Shown in pieces: positions 17,038 through 28,448 of a stretch of 64,000 nucleotides of DNA. The notes beneath the pieces were generated by a model. It made no database searches. It saw only the letters and a list, made by a program, of their open reading frames with translations, and was not told the DNA's origin. The first letter of the stretch is position 1; each line of letters begins with the position of its first letter. This DNA comes from Lautropia sp. Lineage in GTDB: Bacteria; Pseudomonadota; Gammaproteobacteria; Burkholderiales; Burkholderiaceae_E. The stretch is from the NCBI GenBank assembly GCA_030532425.1, contig JAUNLD010000008.1, forward strand, positions 1 to 64,000, read 5' to 3'. A program made the position numbers and the translations under genes.

Positions 17038-18369
17038 TCAGATGGCCAGAAAGTCCTTGAAGCGGGTGTCGATCCAGGCAAAGTCCTCCTGCACCAGATC
17101 GGCCGACCGCACGTCGACATCGACCTGGTTCTGCACGATCTGTCCGCTGACATCCACTTCATAATCGAACAGCACCGAAATCGCTTCCTGGGGTTCGGTG
17201 TTGACCATCATGTAGCAGAGATTGTCGGGCAGGATCGGGGTCACCTCCTTGCCGGCGATGCGCTGCGAGAGGTTTCTGGCCACGATCCTGCCGATGGCAT
17301 GGGCCACGTGCGCGCTCTTGGGATAGTGGCCAAACTGATCGGAGATGTGCCCCATGCAATCACCCACCACATAGACGCGATCATCATCGCGGACATGGAA
17401 CAGGCGCGGGTGGATGTCGGCCCAGCCGGTCGGCTTGCCCTTGGCATCGCGGCCGATGACACCGGCACGCCAGACCAGATCGGCCGCCTGGTGGGGTGGC
17501 ATCAGGATCGCCTCATCAAAATCGAAATCGCCCGCCGCGGTGCTGACGCGCCGCCGGTACGGATCGACCTGGCGCACACCGGCATTGGGCACATGAGTGA
17601 TGATGTCGGGGTACAGCTCCTCGAAAGCCTGCTGGTAGCCGACACTGATGGGGGCGATGCGCGGCTTGGGATCGAGGATGACGACCTTGCCGGGGATCTT
17701 GTTGCGCTTGAAATGGGCGGCGATCAGGCAGGCACGTTCGTAGGGCGAGGGCGGGCAGCGATGCGGGGGCGGCGGCATCGTCATCACCAGCGTGCCCCCC
17801 TTGAAGTCATGCACGCGGCGCTTGAGCGACAGCATCTCGCGATTGGGCAGGTAGGCACTGCCGTAGTGGATGCGGGTGTGCTCGATGGTACGCACGTCGT
17901 TGCCGAACCAGGCGTCGAAGGCGTCGCGGATACCGCCCGACAGGATCAGGTAGTCGTAATCGAGCCAGCCGGCCGAGGTCTGCACCCGGCGCTTGTCGCG
18001 CTCGAAGGCCATCACCTCGGCCTGCACCAGCGTATAGCCGTACTCGCGGGCCGGGCGCTGCATGTCGCGGTTGACGAAATCCGTGCCGACAATGTCGATC
18101 AGCCACTTGTTGCTCATCGGGCCGGACCAGAAGGTGGGATGGCGCTCGACGACGATGACCTCGGCCTGGGGCGCCCATTCGCGCAGATGACGGGCGGCCG
18201 TCAGCCCACCCCAGCCGCCCCCGCAGATGAGGATGCGGGGCCCCTTGCCCCGGCGCGGCAGAAAGCTCTCGCGGGCATCGATCGGCGCAGGGCCGGCACT
18301 GGCCACGGACGGCAGGGCACCGGCTGCAGCCAGTGCCGGAAACAGGGAGATTGCTTGACGACGTTTCAT
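17038..18369 (-). CDS. Flavocytochrome c sulfide dehydrogenase-type flavoprotein, paralogue 1 (no flavin-linking Cys)
   Basis: A 443-residue exported FAD/NAD(P)-fold oxidoreductase of the FccB/SoxF group. It has a twin-Arg-like signal (MKRRQAISLF), FAD motif ILICGGGWGG at about 47-56, and the two Cys of the redox disulfide (Cys205 in RCPPSPYER, Cys385 in NLCYMMVN). The position that in FccB holds the Cys linked to FAD reads FWSGPMSN, with Gly83 instead of Cys, so flavin should be non-covalent. A GGAGCG ribosome site precedes the ATG. It lies 32 bases after the YeeE-type gene and 63 before soxY. The frame stays open far upstream, but that part is the antisense of the transporter gene. Confidence 0.88.
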   Translation of the reverse strand: MKRRQAISLFPALAAAGALPSVASAGPAPIDARESFLPRRGKGPRILICGGGWGGLTAARHLREWAPQAEVIVVERHPTFWSGPMSNKWLIDIVGTDFVNRDMQRPAREYGYTLVQAEVMAFERDKRRVQTSAGWLDYDYLILSGGIRDAFDAWFGNDVRTIEHTRIHYGSAYLPNREMLSLKRRVHDFKGGTLVMTMPPPPHRCPPSPYERACLIAAHFKRNKIPGKVVILDPKPRIAPISVGYQQAFEELYPDIITHVPNAGVRQVDPYRRRVSTAAGDFDFDEAILMPPHQAADLVWRAGVIGRDAKGKPTGWADIHPRLFHVRDDDRVYVVGDCMGHISDQFGHYPKSAHVAHAIGRIVARNLSQRIAGKEVTPILPDNLCYMMVNTEPQEAISVLFDYEVDVSGQIVQNQVDVDVRSADLVQEDFAWIDTRFKDFLAI

Positions 18370-18401
18370 CACATCGCTCCGTAATGGAAAGACAGAAAAG
18401 T

Positions 18402-19451
18402 TCAGCAGCGCTGCTGCCACTGGATGACGGCACCGGCACCAATGATGATGCCGGCCACGGCGGGCAGGCTGGCCAGCGCCAGTGTCGACAGGCCCGCCAG
18501 CCCCTGACCGATCGAGCAGCCCAGCGCCACCACCCCGCCAAAACCCATCAGTACGCCACCGACGGCCCCGGCCAGCATCGACGAGGCACGCTCGAAGCCC
18601 TCCAGCCGGAAGCTGCCCGTCACCACGGCCACCACCAGCGCCCCGGCCAGCACGCCCCCCACCAGCGCCACCCCCGGCGCCAGCTCGCGCCCCACGGCCA
18701 GTTGCAGGTACAGCCAGCTCTCGGCCACCGGGCTGATGAAGCTGAGCGAGGTCAGCGGACGTTCTTCGGCGGCAAAGGGATCGAGGCCGACATGGGCGCT
18801 GACCCACCAGCCCGCCGCCACCAGCAGGCCGATGACGATCGCCGCCGATGCCTGCAACGGCCGTTGCCGCAGGGCCGGCCGCCACAGCGCACAGGCCAGC
18901 AGCAACACCGCCGGTACCCCCACGGCCACCAGCTGCCCGGCCACGCCCGGCAGCCCGTGCGCCTGCACCCAGCCGGTGACGGATGCCTGAGGTGGCGTCA
19001 TCAGCTTCCAGCCTTGCAGATACTGGCGAACCGGTGCCAGCACCCCGGTCATCGCCGCCTGGGCCGTCAGCCCCAGCCACAGCAGTACCCACAGCGGCCG
19101 CAGGTTGCCCCCGGCCACCAGCACCAGCGCCCGCGCGGCACAGGCCCGCGCCAGCGCCATGCCGATGCCGAACAGCAGTCCGCCCGCCAGCATGCCCAGG
19201 GGCGAGAACTGCGCGCGCATCGGCAGTGTGCGCGTCAGATCGAGCTGTCCGCTCAGCGCCAGCCCCTGCGTGGCCAGCAGCGCCACCGCCAATGCCAGCG
19301 CACAGGCCTGCAGTGCCGGAGCCACCGCCCGCTTGCCGGCCGGCGGTCGTTCCATCGCCTGCACCAGCCCGCGCAACAGGCAGAAACTGCCCAGCCGCGC
19401 CGCCACCCCAAAGCCAACGCCCAGCAGCACACTGGCCCAGATCAGCGTCAT
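18402..19451 (-). CDS. YeeE/YedE-family sulfur transporter (SoxT/TsuA-like)
   Basis: A 349-residue inner-membrane protein with about nine to ten hydrophobic helices. Family members import thiosulfate through relays of conserved Cys; three are visible here, Cys24 (GSFCLLRG), Cys104 (ARACAARALV) and Cys312 in the signature GCSIGQGLAG. Setting between flavoprotein and Sox genes supports transport of thiosulfate or another reduced sulfur compound. I start at the ATG of MTLIWAS, preceded by GAGGGG; longer frames upstream lack membrane character. Import versus export cannot be decided from sequence. Confidence 0.88.
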   Translation of the reverse strand: MTLIWASVLLGVGFGVAARLGSFCLLRGLVQAMERPPAGKRAVAPALQACALALAVALLATQGLALSGQLDLTRTLPMRAQFSPLGMLAGGLLFGIGMALARACAARALVLVAGGNLRPLWVLLWLGLTAQAAMTGVLAPVRQYLQGWKLMTPPQASVTGWVQAHGLPGVAGQLVAVGVPAVLLLACALWRPALRQRPLQASAAIVIGLLVAAGWWVSAHVGLDPFAAEERPLTSLSFISPVAESWLYLQLAVGRELAPGVALVGGVLAGALVVAVVTGSFRLEGFERASSMLAGAVGGVLMGFGGVVALGCSIGQGLAGLSTLALASLPAVAGIIIGAGAVIQWQQRC

Positions 19452-19620
19452 GAGCGCCCCTCGCCCGCGTTGAGGGTGGATGAGCGGCAGCTGGCCGCCG
19501 GCCAGGCCGGTGCCGTGGCCGCCATGCACCCCCGGAAGGGCTTGTGCAAAAGCTGACAGGAGCCTGATTTCGGCAGGCGCCGGCAGGCACAGACCCGGGA
19601 TGCAGACATCGGCACCATGG

Positions 19621-20898
19621 TCAGCGGTCCCAGATGTCGGCACAGATGGCCTGGTACCAGGCCTCGCCATAGCGGGCCTCGGCAGCCCGGAAGGCGGCAT
19701 CGGCCTGCATCGGGCTGACGCCACCGCCCTCGGCCTCGACGATCTGGCCCCGCTGCGGGTGGTAGACGCCCGCCACCGAGATGCCATAGCCGGTGTCGAT
19801 CAGGCTGTAGCAGGTGTTGGCATAGCGCGCCTGGGTGCGTGGCCGGCCATTCAGGTCGGCCGCGATGACGGCAGCCGCCACCTTGGCCTGGGTGTTGGCC
19901 ACAAAACCCGATTTGGGCATCGGCGCAGCCTGCGTGGCATCACCCAGCACGAAGACGTTCGGCACCTGGGTCGATTCGAAACTGTCGGGCTGCACCGGCA
20001 CCCAGCCGCTGGCATCGGTCACACCGGCGCGCCCGGCAATCTGCCCGGCCTTCTGCGGTGGGATCACGTTGAGCACATCGGCCCGATGCACGGTGCCAAA
20101 CAGCGACTCCACTTCCAGCCTGGCTGCATCGACCCGCTGGATCTGGCCATCATCCGACTGGCCGACCCATTCGATCATCTCGCCATAGCGTGCGCGCCAG
20201 CCCTGCTGGAACAGCCCCTGCTTGGAAAACCTGTCCTTGGCATCGAGCAGCAGGATCTTGCTGCGCGGTTTGTGCTGCCTGAAATAATGCGCCACCATCG
20301 CTGCCCGCTCGTAGGGGCCGGGCGGGCATCGGAACGGGTTCTCGGGGATCACCATCACGAAGGTGCCACCATCCTTCATCGCCCGCAGCTGCCGGTACAG
20401 CAGTTGCGTCTGCGGCCCGGCCTTCCAGGCATGTGGGGCACGCTGTGCGGCGGCCTGGTCATACCCGGGCAGCGCATCCCAGCGCATGTCGATGCCGGGC
20501 GACAGCACCAGCCGGTCCCAGCGCAAGTGGCTACCATCCGCAAGGCGCAACCGGCGTGCCACCGGGTCGACATCCTCGGCCCGCGCATGCAGCACGCGCA
20601 CACCGGCGGCGCGCAGGCCATCGTAACCATGGCCGATGCTTTCCCAGCTGCGCAGCCCGGCCAGGTACAGATTGGAAAACGGGCAGGTGTAGAAGCGTCT
20701 TTCGGGTTCGACCAGCGTGACCTGCACCTGCGGTGCCAGCAGGCGCAGATAGCGTGCGGCCGTGGCCCCGCCAAAACCGCCCCCGACAACGACCACATGC
20801 GCCGAGGCCGCACCGGCCCGCACCAGGCCCGGTGGCATCAGCGCCAGGCTGCCCAGACCTGCCAGCCATTGCCGGCGGCTGATCTGCGGATCACTCAT
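19621..20898 (-). CDS. fccB: Flavocytochrome c sulfide dehydrogenase flavoprotein subunit (canonical paralogue)
   Basis: Oxidises sulfide in the periplasm and passes electrons to a c-type cytochrome. The 425-residue product has a twin-Arg signal (SRRQWLAGLG), FAD motif VVVVGGGFGG at about 35-44, Cys72 in YTCPFSN (the Cys that binds FAD covalently in FccB), and the disulfide pair Cys191 (RCPPGPYER) and Cys363 (NTCYSL). PHAWKAG and MPKSG are further family marks. Its start overlaps the end of the cytochrome gene by 8 bases, so the two subunits are made together. Confidence 0.93.
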   Translation of the reverse strand: MSDPQISRRQWLAGLGSLALMPPGLVRAGAASAHVVVVGGGFGGATAARYLRLLAPQVQVTLVEPERRFYTCPFSNLYLAGLRSWESIGHGYDGLRAAGVRVLHARAEDVDPVARRLRLADGSHLRWDRLVLSPGIDMRWDALPGYDQAAAQRAPHAWKAGPQTQLLYRQLRAMKDGGTFVMVIPENPFRCPPGPYERAAMVAHYFRQHKPRSKILLLDAKDRFSKQGLFQQGWRARYGEMIEWVGQSDDGQIQRVDAARLEVESLFGTVHRADVLNVIPPQKAGQIAGRAGVTDASGWVPVQPDSFESTQVPNVFVLGDATQAAPMPKSGFVANTQAKVAAAVIAADLNGRPRTQARYANTCYSLIDTGYGISVAGVYHPQRGQIVEAEGGGVSPMQADAAFRAAEARYGEAWYQAICADIWDR

Positions 20899-21451
20899 GA
20901 CGCCCCGCCTGCAGGCCTGTCTTGCCGGCATCGGTAGCTGCGCCTGTCGGCGTCGCCGTTGCTGCAGCCGCGCTGCGAGGTTTCTTGCTGTTTGCCGGCA
21001 CACCAGCCTGCATGCGGTCGCGCCCGGCCCCGAGATCGGTGCCCGCCTCTGCCGCCGCCGGCTGACGGGCAAACCACCGGGCCAGCGCCTGCAATTCGGC
21101 GGCATCATAGCCCTTCATCAGGCGCGGCATCACCGTGGCATCGGGCGCCGTGCCGGCCTGAAAGGCCTGCATGCGCGCCAGCAGCCGCTCGGCCGGCTGA
21201 CCAAACAGCGACGGGATGCCAGATACAGGATGATCGACCGGGCCATGACAGTTGCTGCAGGCAGCCGCCAGCACCTCGGTGTCGGCAGGCGTCGGCGCAC
21301 GCGGCCCGGCCGGCGACGCTGCGAACGCCTCAGCCGCCTCGGGGGGAGATGCCGCCGGCGGAGCGGCCAGAACCGGCAGCGCGATCGATGCGCACGCCAG
21401 CGCGGCGGCGCCGCGCGTGAGCGCCGGGCCGCACGAATTGAATGCAAGCAT
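20891..21451 (-). CDS. fccA: Monohaem cytochrome c, likely FccA/SoxE-type partner of the flavoprotein
   Basis: A 186-residue periplasmic cytochrome c. Residues 1-30 are a Sec signal; haem is bound at C65-S-N-C68-H69, with a Met in the VMPRLMKGY region as likely sixth ligand. The single-haem domain covers about 55-135; after it comes a Pro/Ala/Lys-rich tail of about 50 residues. Gene order and the 8-base overlap with fccB point to the haem subunit of flavocytochrome c. A GAGGAT ribosome site lies 9 bases upstream. It is first in the leftward sulfur cluster, so the promoter should lie in 21452-21592. Confidence 0.9.
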   Translation of the reverse strand: MLAFNSCGPALTRGAAALACASIALPVLAAPPAASPPEAAEAFAASPAGPRAPTPADTEVLAAACSNCHGPVDHPVSGIPSLFGQPAERLLARMQAFQAGTAPDATVMPRLMKGYDAAELQALARWFARQPAAAEAGTDLGAGRDRMQAGVPANSKKPRSAAAATATPTGAATDAGKTGLQAGRHE

Positions 21452-21592
21452 TACGAAGCTATCCTCAGGGATCCTTGAAATGGTTCCGGGTACCGGGGCA
21501 CGACGCGGAACAGGACGCAGGACAAGCTGCCATTCTAGGCCAAAAAGTCCTGGGTGCCGGTGCGCCGGGTTCGCCGGCAGGCCCGGCCGTCG

Positions 21593-23443
<1,851 letters not shown>

Positions 23444-24715
23444 GGGCTTCTTCGGTCAGTACCCCCAGCCGGCGCTGCAGGCGCAGGCTGATGGCAGTGT
23501 ATTCGAGGGGTGGTCGTCTGGGGAGCAGGTGGGCCGCTGCCGTCCGGGCCGCCAGCATCGCCTCATGAAAACCGGCGCCGATCAGCTTGAGCTTGCCCGG
23601 ATAGGTGCAGACATCTCCCACGGCCAGGATACCCGGCACCGACGTGGCGCAGGTGGCAGGGTCTACGGGAATATAGCGTTTTTCCATCGGCACGCCACAA
23701 TCGGCCAACGGCGCCAGTGTCGGGCCCAGCCCGTGACACAGCAGCAGCACATCCAGGGGCAGGGTGATCTCGTGGCCGTCGTCGGCATCGGCCACCACCA
23801 GCGCGCGCAACCGGCCGTCGGGTTCGGCGTCTTCCACCAGGCGCAGCGGCTGGCCCGTCACGCGCTGCAGGTGGCCCACCGCCTGCTGCTCGTCGATGGC
23901 ACGCACCAGTGCAGGGTCGGTGGCGTAATGGCTGAAGCGCGCCCGCTTGTGCACCAGCGCCACGCGCGCCCCCACCCGGATCAGGTCCAGACACTGTTGC
24001 AGCGCCTCGTTGCCACCGCCCAGCACCACCACCTGCCGGCCCGCCATGTCGTCGGCCGGCACCGGCTGCTCGAACAGCTGGCGGCCACGATGGCGCCCGG
24101 CCCCCGGCAGATCGAGCGGCCGATGATGCCAGGCGCCGGCCCCCAGGGCCAGCACGACGATGCCGGCACGCCAGCGCATGCCACTGGCCGTGCGGATGTG
24201 GATGCGGCCATCGGCCAGCCGGGCCAGCTCGTTGACGGTCTGGTCGTAGTGCAGCCCGTGCTGAAAGGGCAGGAGCTGCGCCAGCAGCGCCGCCGCCAGC
24301 CCGGCCCCCGTGATGCGCCGGAAGCCGGGGATGTCGTACACCGCCTTGTCGGGATAGAGCATCCGGCACTGCCCGCCTGCCGCCGGCAGCGAATCGATGC
24401 CCTGCACCTTCAGGCCTGCCAGCCCCAGCTGAAACACCTGATACAGGCCAACCGGCCCCAGGCCGATGACGACGGCGTCGGTGTCGATGATCGACGGATT
24501 CATGTGCAAGCCATTCCGGAAAACCACGATCGCCGGCCAGGCGGGCCGGCTACCTCCGGATTCTAGAGCTGGAGCGTGTTGCAGGCGATAACTATGCAGG
24601 CAATGCGGTATTGGCAAATGGCTTAGCATTGCCGCTCTACGATGCGGGCTGCCGACCCGGTGCGGCTTGCCCTCCCTGCCACGGTGCCCATGGTCCTTCC
24701 ATCACGAGACAACCG

Positions 24716-24994
24716 ATGTCCCACGACATGCCAGCCAGCCTGCTGATGTTCGTTGACGAGCATCCGACCACGATGGTTGCCGACCTCTGGCGCCTGATGA
24801 ACGAAGCCCCCGGCATGGGCTGCCACGCCGATTTCGACCTGATCGCCGAAAGCCTGCTGCGGGTGATCCTGTGTGAGGCGGTGCCCGAGCCGGTGCAGAC
24901 AGCGGCACGCCAGTTCTGTCAGGCCTACACCGCGCACGCGCTGCGCGAACAGCTGACGGGCAGCACCCTGCCCCGGCCCCGCCTGCTGCACTGA
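24716..24994 (+). CDS. Hypothetical protein, 92 residues
   Basis: I do not recognise this family. The product is soluble, mostly helical in appearance (DLWRLMNEAPGMG, AESLLRVILCEAV), with no signal or membrane segment. It is transcribed away from the ferredoxin-NADP reductase gene and converges on the methyltransferase gene, 11 bases apart. The ATG of MSHDMP was chosen because upstream residues look non-coding; a start five codons later is possible. That the frame carries biased, non-repetitive sequence supports a real gene, but only moderately. Confidence 0.55.
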   Translation: MSHDMPASLLMFVDEHPTTMVADLWRLMNEAPGMGCHADFDLIAESLLRVILCEAVPEPVQTAARQFCQAYTAHALREQLTGSTLPRPRLLH

Positions 24995-25005
24995 AGGACG
25001 CGTCG

Positions 25006-25740
25006 TCAGCGCCGCAGCAGAATCAGCCCGCCAGCCCCCTCGCCGGGCTGCGGCGGCACGTGTTCGACCGGCCACTCCCATGCGCTGTCGGGAAACAGCT
25101 GGCGCAGGTCGCCCAGCGTGCAATGATAGGGTGGCCCCTGATCGGCCCGGCCTTTGGCCGGCTGCCATTCGGGTGCCTCGTACGCCCGGGTGGAGACCGG
25201 CGCGGCCGCCGGATGGGGATGAATGCGGTCGAGCACCACCAACAGGCGTCCGCCAGGCCGCAGCCAGCGGTGCAGGCAGCGCACATAGTCGGGCCAGCGC
25301 GTCGGGTGCAGGGCCACCAGACATTGCTGCTCGTACACGGCATCGAAGGCCACGGCGGGCTCGAAGCTGAACAGGTCGGTCTCCAGCACTTCGGCACGGA
25401 CCACCTGGCGCCCCTGCGGCGAGGCAATCAGCTGGCGCAGCGCTTCACTGGCCTGGGCAACGGCAGCAGGCGTGTAATCGAGCCCCAGCACATCGAAGCC
25501 CCATTCAGCCAGCAGCACCACTTCCCGGCCCATGCCACAGCCGGGCACCAGTACACGGCGCAGCCGTGCGTCCGCATGGCCAGGGTCCGAGGACACGACG
25601 GGTGTCAGCTTGCCGGTGCGAATCCAGTGTTCGAGCTGGGGATGGGGACGTCCGAGATCCCAGCCAGTCTGACCGGCACGATAGCGTGCCTCCCAGAACG
25701 ACAGGTCCGGTCCGTGAGTGGAAGGGGCAGTGCGGCTCAT
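25006..25740 (-). CDS. TPMT-family SAM-dependent methyltransferase
   Basis: A 244-residue class I methyltransferase of the thiopurine methyltransferase group, whose bacterial members methylate thiols, selenium or tellurium compounds. WEARYRAGQTGWDLGRPHP (about 16-34; shown here as TGWDLGRPHP) is the family N-terminal mark, and PGCGMG (66-71) with LGLDYTP forms the SAM site. RLLVV(L)DRIHP resembles the later strand. It is 188 bases downstream of the hypothetical gene at 25929 on the same strand. Substrate unknown. Confidence 0.85.
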   Translation of the reverse strand: MSRTAPSTHGPDLSFWEARYRAGQTGWDLGRPHPQLEHWIRTGKLTPVVSSDPGHADARLRRVLVPGCGMGREVVLLAEWGFDVLGLDYTPAAVAQASEALRQLIASPQGRQVVRAEVLETDLFSFEPAVAFDAVYEQQCLVALHPTRWPDYVRCLHRWLRPGGRLLVVLDRIHPHPAAAPVSTRAYEAPEWQPAKGRADQGPPYHCTLGDLRQLFPDSAWEWPVEHVPPQPGEGAGGLILLRR

Positions 25741-25928
25741 CTGGCAGGCACGAACGGGAAAATGAGCAGGGGAACAAATGGAAACGTGCCTAATGATAGC
25801 GTCAAGCTTGCCGACACGAACAGGGTGCACATCGTCAGGCGATGTGTCCTGATCGTGCAGGCGAGACACCAGGGAACGGCCACCGGCAAGGCCCGAATCA
25901 CGGACCGGTGGCAGGCAGCAGGACAGGC

Positions 25929-26357
25929 TCAGTGGCCCACGCTGCGGGAGATGCTGACCGAGGTTTCGTTGACGATCGAGCCCACACCCGAGGAGCGGTA
26001 ACCGGCCTGGGTGTCTTCCTGCCAGAACCAGCGCCGCGGGGCGGTGTCGGATTCGATCGACAGGTAGGTTTGCAGGTTGAGCTTGCAGAAGAAGTCGAGC
26101 GAGGTCAGCGAAGAAAAGAACGGGGTGAAACGGCGGTTGACTGCATCGGGATCGTCGCTGCGACGCCCTTCTGCCAGAGCGATCTGGATCGGCTCACCAT
26201 CACCGCGGATTTCCAGCAAGCGCCCGCCCAGATGCTCGATGACCTGCGCGATCGAAGGGAACCGGCTCGGGTCATAGATTTCGAGCGGCGTACCCCGCTG
26301 ACCCAGACCCCAGACACGGTACTCTGAATACCGCGCGCTTCTATCGACTTGTGGCAT
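25929..26357 (-). CDS. Hypothetical protein, 142 residues
   Basis: Not recognised. The product is a soluble-looking mixed alpha/beta protein with the order PSIAQVIEHLGG, RRSDDPDAVNRRFTPF, LDFFCKLNLQTYLS and a Ser-rich end; no signal or membrane helix. AGGAG lies 7 bases before the ATG at 26357, a strong sign it is expressed. It precedes the TPMT-type methyltransferase gene but the 188-base gap makes an operon uncertain. Confidence 0.7.
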   Translation of the reverse strand: MPQVDRSARYSEYRVWGLGQRGTPLEIYDPSRFPSIAQVIEHLGGRLLEIRGDGEPIQIALAEGRRSDDPDAVNRRFTPFFSSLTSLDFFCKLNLQTYLSIESDTAPRRWFWQEDTQAGYRSSGVGSIVNETSVSISRSVGH

Positions 26358-26649
26358 CAAATTACTCCTGATCCCGGCGCCAGGTACCCGTCACGCCACC
26401 GGCTGGCAGGCAGGCGGGTCTGTCCCTGACTGGTTGGAAGAACACGGCGTGAAGCCACCCGCCCGACATCTGCCGGACAGCGCGTTTGCCCGCCGCTCCC
26501 GCAATTAACGCACTAAATCGGACCGCCTGCGTACAACGATTACAAACGGTATCTCGCGCAACATTAACATTCATTTGCCTTTGCAGTGCGTTACCCGGCG
26601 CGAACTCCGGGGGCGTCTCCGAAATGCCACAAAACGCCGTACTGTCTCC

Positions 26650-27252
26650 TCAATTCCGGCGCCGGAAGCGGTAGATCGCCTGGGTTGCCCGTTTCACGGG
26701 GAAATATTTCACCAGCCGGCCTTCGGCCAGGAAGACCCGCTCCAGGATGTCCAGCCCGAGCCGCCGGGCCAGATCCTCGAAGTCGTGCGGGGTGGTCAGG
26801 TGCAGGTTGGGGGTGTTGAACCACTCATAGGGCATCTCCCGCGTGACGGGCATGCGCCCGCGCAGGATGGACCAGACGTGAAACCAGTGGCCAAAGTTGG
26901 GAAAGGAGACGATGCCCTCGCCCGCCACCCGGCTCATGTCGTCCAGCACCATCTCGGTGCGCTTGGTGGCCTGCAGCGCCATCGACAGCACGACCACATC
27001 GAAATGGCCGCCCCGGAACATCTCCAGCCCATCCTCGATGTTGCGCTGGACGACATCGACCCCACGGCGGGCGCAGGCCAGCACCTCGGCATCGTCGATC
27101 TCGACGCCATACCCGTGGCAGTTCTTGACGCGGGACAGGTAGGCCAGCAACGCCCCGTCACCACACCCGAGATCGAGCACATTGGCACCAGGCGGGATCC
27201 AGTCGGCAATGACGGCCAGGTCGGCCCGCAGTTCCTGAATATCGGCAGACAT
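26650..27252 (-). CDS. metW: Methionine biosynthesis protein MetW
   Basis: A 200-residue class I methyltransferase-like protein. VLDLGCGDG (25-33) is the SAM-site motif; the family continues with YGVEID, VVQRNIEDGL and SFPNFGHW, all present. MetW works with MetX in many proteobacteria; recent work supports it acting as a partner that raises homoserine O-acyltransferase activity. It begins 7 bases after the metX stop, so both are in one operon. Confidence 0.94.
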   Translation of the reverse strand: MSADIQELRADLAVIADWIPPGANVLDLGCGDGALLAYLSRVKNCHGYGVEIDDAEVLACARRGVDVVQRNIEDGLEMFRGGHFDVVVLSMALQATKRTEMVLDDMSRVAGEGIVSFPNFGHWFHVWSILRGRMPVTREMPYEWFNTPNLHLTTPHDFEDLARRLGLDILERVFLAEGRLVKYFPVKRATQAIYRFRRRN

Positions 27253-27259
27253 CGGTGGC

Positions 27260-28381
27260 TCAGTTGATCTGTGCATGAATGCGGTCGAAATAGCTGCGCA
27301 CCAGCGCGTGATAGCGCGGGTCGTCCAGCAGGAAGGCATCGTGGCCGTGCGGCGCGTCGATCTCGGCGTAGGTGACCGGGCGGCGGTTGGCCAGCAGGGC
27401 CTTGACGATCTCGTGGCTGCGCTCGGGCGAGAAGCGCCAGTCGGTGGTGAAGGACACGACCAGGAAATTGCAGGTGGCCGGCGCCAGCGCCTTCACCAGA
27501 TCGCCATCGAAGGCCCGGGCCGGATCAAAATAATCGAGGGCGCGGGTGATGAGCAGATAGGTGTTGGCGTCGAAGTAGGTGGAGAACTTTTCTCCCTGAT
27601 AGCGCAGATAGCTCTCGATCTCGAACTCGACGTCGAAGGAAAAGGCGTAGTGACCGTGCTTGAGCAGGCGACCGAACTTGGCCGCCATCGAATCATCCGA
27701 CAGGTAGGTGATGTGGCCCAGCATCCGCGCCACCTGCAGGCCACGCCCCGGCACCGTGCCGTAATCGTAAAAACGCCCTGCATGGAAATCCGGATCGGTC
27801 AGGATCGCCCGGCGCGCCACCTCGTTGAAGGCGATGTTCTGGGTCGAGAGCCGCGGCGCGGTGGCGATGGCCGCACAATAGGCCAGCCGCTCGGGGTAGA
27901 GATAGCTCCAGGCCAGCGCCTGCATGCCGCCCAGCGAGCCCCCCATCACCGCCGCAAAGCGCTCGATGCCCAGCACATCGGCCAGCCGCGCCTGACTGTG
28001 CACCCAGTCTTCGACGGTGATGACCGGAAAGCTCGGCCCATAGGCACGCCCGGTGGCAGGATCGATCGACATCGGCCCGGTCGAGCCAAAACAGCTGCCC
28101 AGGTTGTTGACGCCGATCACGAAGAAGCGGTCGGTATCCACCGGCTTGCCCGGCCCGACCATGTTCGACCACCAGCCGTGATCGTCCGCCGTACCTGCCG
28201 TCAGCCCGGCCACATGGTGCGAAGCATTGAGCGCGTGACAGATCAGCACCGCGTTGCTGCGATCGGCATTGAGCGTGCCATAGGTTTCATAGACCAGCTC
28301 GTAGGGGCCAAACTGCCCGCCACTGGTCAGCGGCAGGGGCGTTTCAAAACGATGCCGGACAGGCGTGACCAGCAGACTCAT
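27260..28381 (-). CDS. metX: Homoserine O-acyltransferase MetX
   Basis: First dedicated step of methionine synthesis: acylates homoserine using acetyl- or succinyl-CoA. The 373-residue alpha/beta hydrolase has NALSICHAL-type strand ([12 protein letters not shown]), nucleophile Ser149 in [11 protein letters not shown], and the late Asp/His pair with [10 protein letters not shown]. Burkholderiales enzymes of this type with metW often use succinyl-CoA; the acyl donor cannot be settled by eye. metW follows after 7 bases. Confidence 0.94.
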   Translation of the reverse strand: MSLLVTPVRHRFETPLPLTSGGQFGPYELVYETYGTLNADRSNAVLICHALNASHHVAGLTAGTADDHGWWSNMVGPGKPVDTDRFFVIGVNNLGSCFGSTGPMSIDPATGRAYGPSFPVITVEDWVHSQARLADVLGIERFAAVMGGSLGGMQALAWSYLYPERLAYCAAIATAPRLSTQNIAFNEVARRAILTDPDFHAGRFYDYGTVPGRGLQVARMLGHITYLSDDSMAAKFGRLLKHGHYAFSFDVEFEIESYLRYQGEKFSTYFDANTYLLITRALDYFDPARAFDGDLVKALAPATCNFLVVSFTTDWRFSPERSHEIVKALLANRRPVTYAEIDAPHGHDAFLLDDPRYHALVRSYFDRIHAQIN

Positions 28382-28448
28382 GCAACAAAGGCTCCGAAAT
28401 GAGTGAACGATCCGGTCAGCCGGCACCGGAGCGCAAGCCCGGACCACA

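Noticed and set aside
18370..19590. Upstream extension of the first flavoprotein gene to 850 residues
   Set aside because: The extension is the alternate frame of the transporter gene, low in complexity, and would bury the twin-Arg signal inside the protein.
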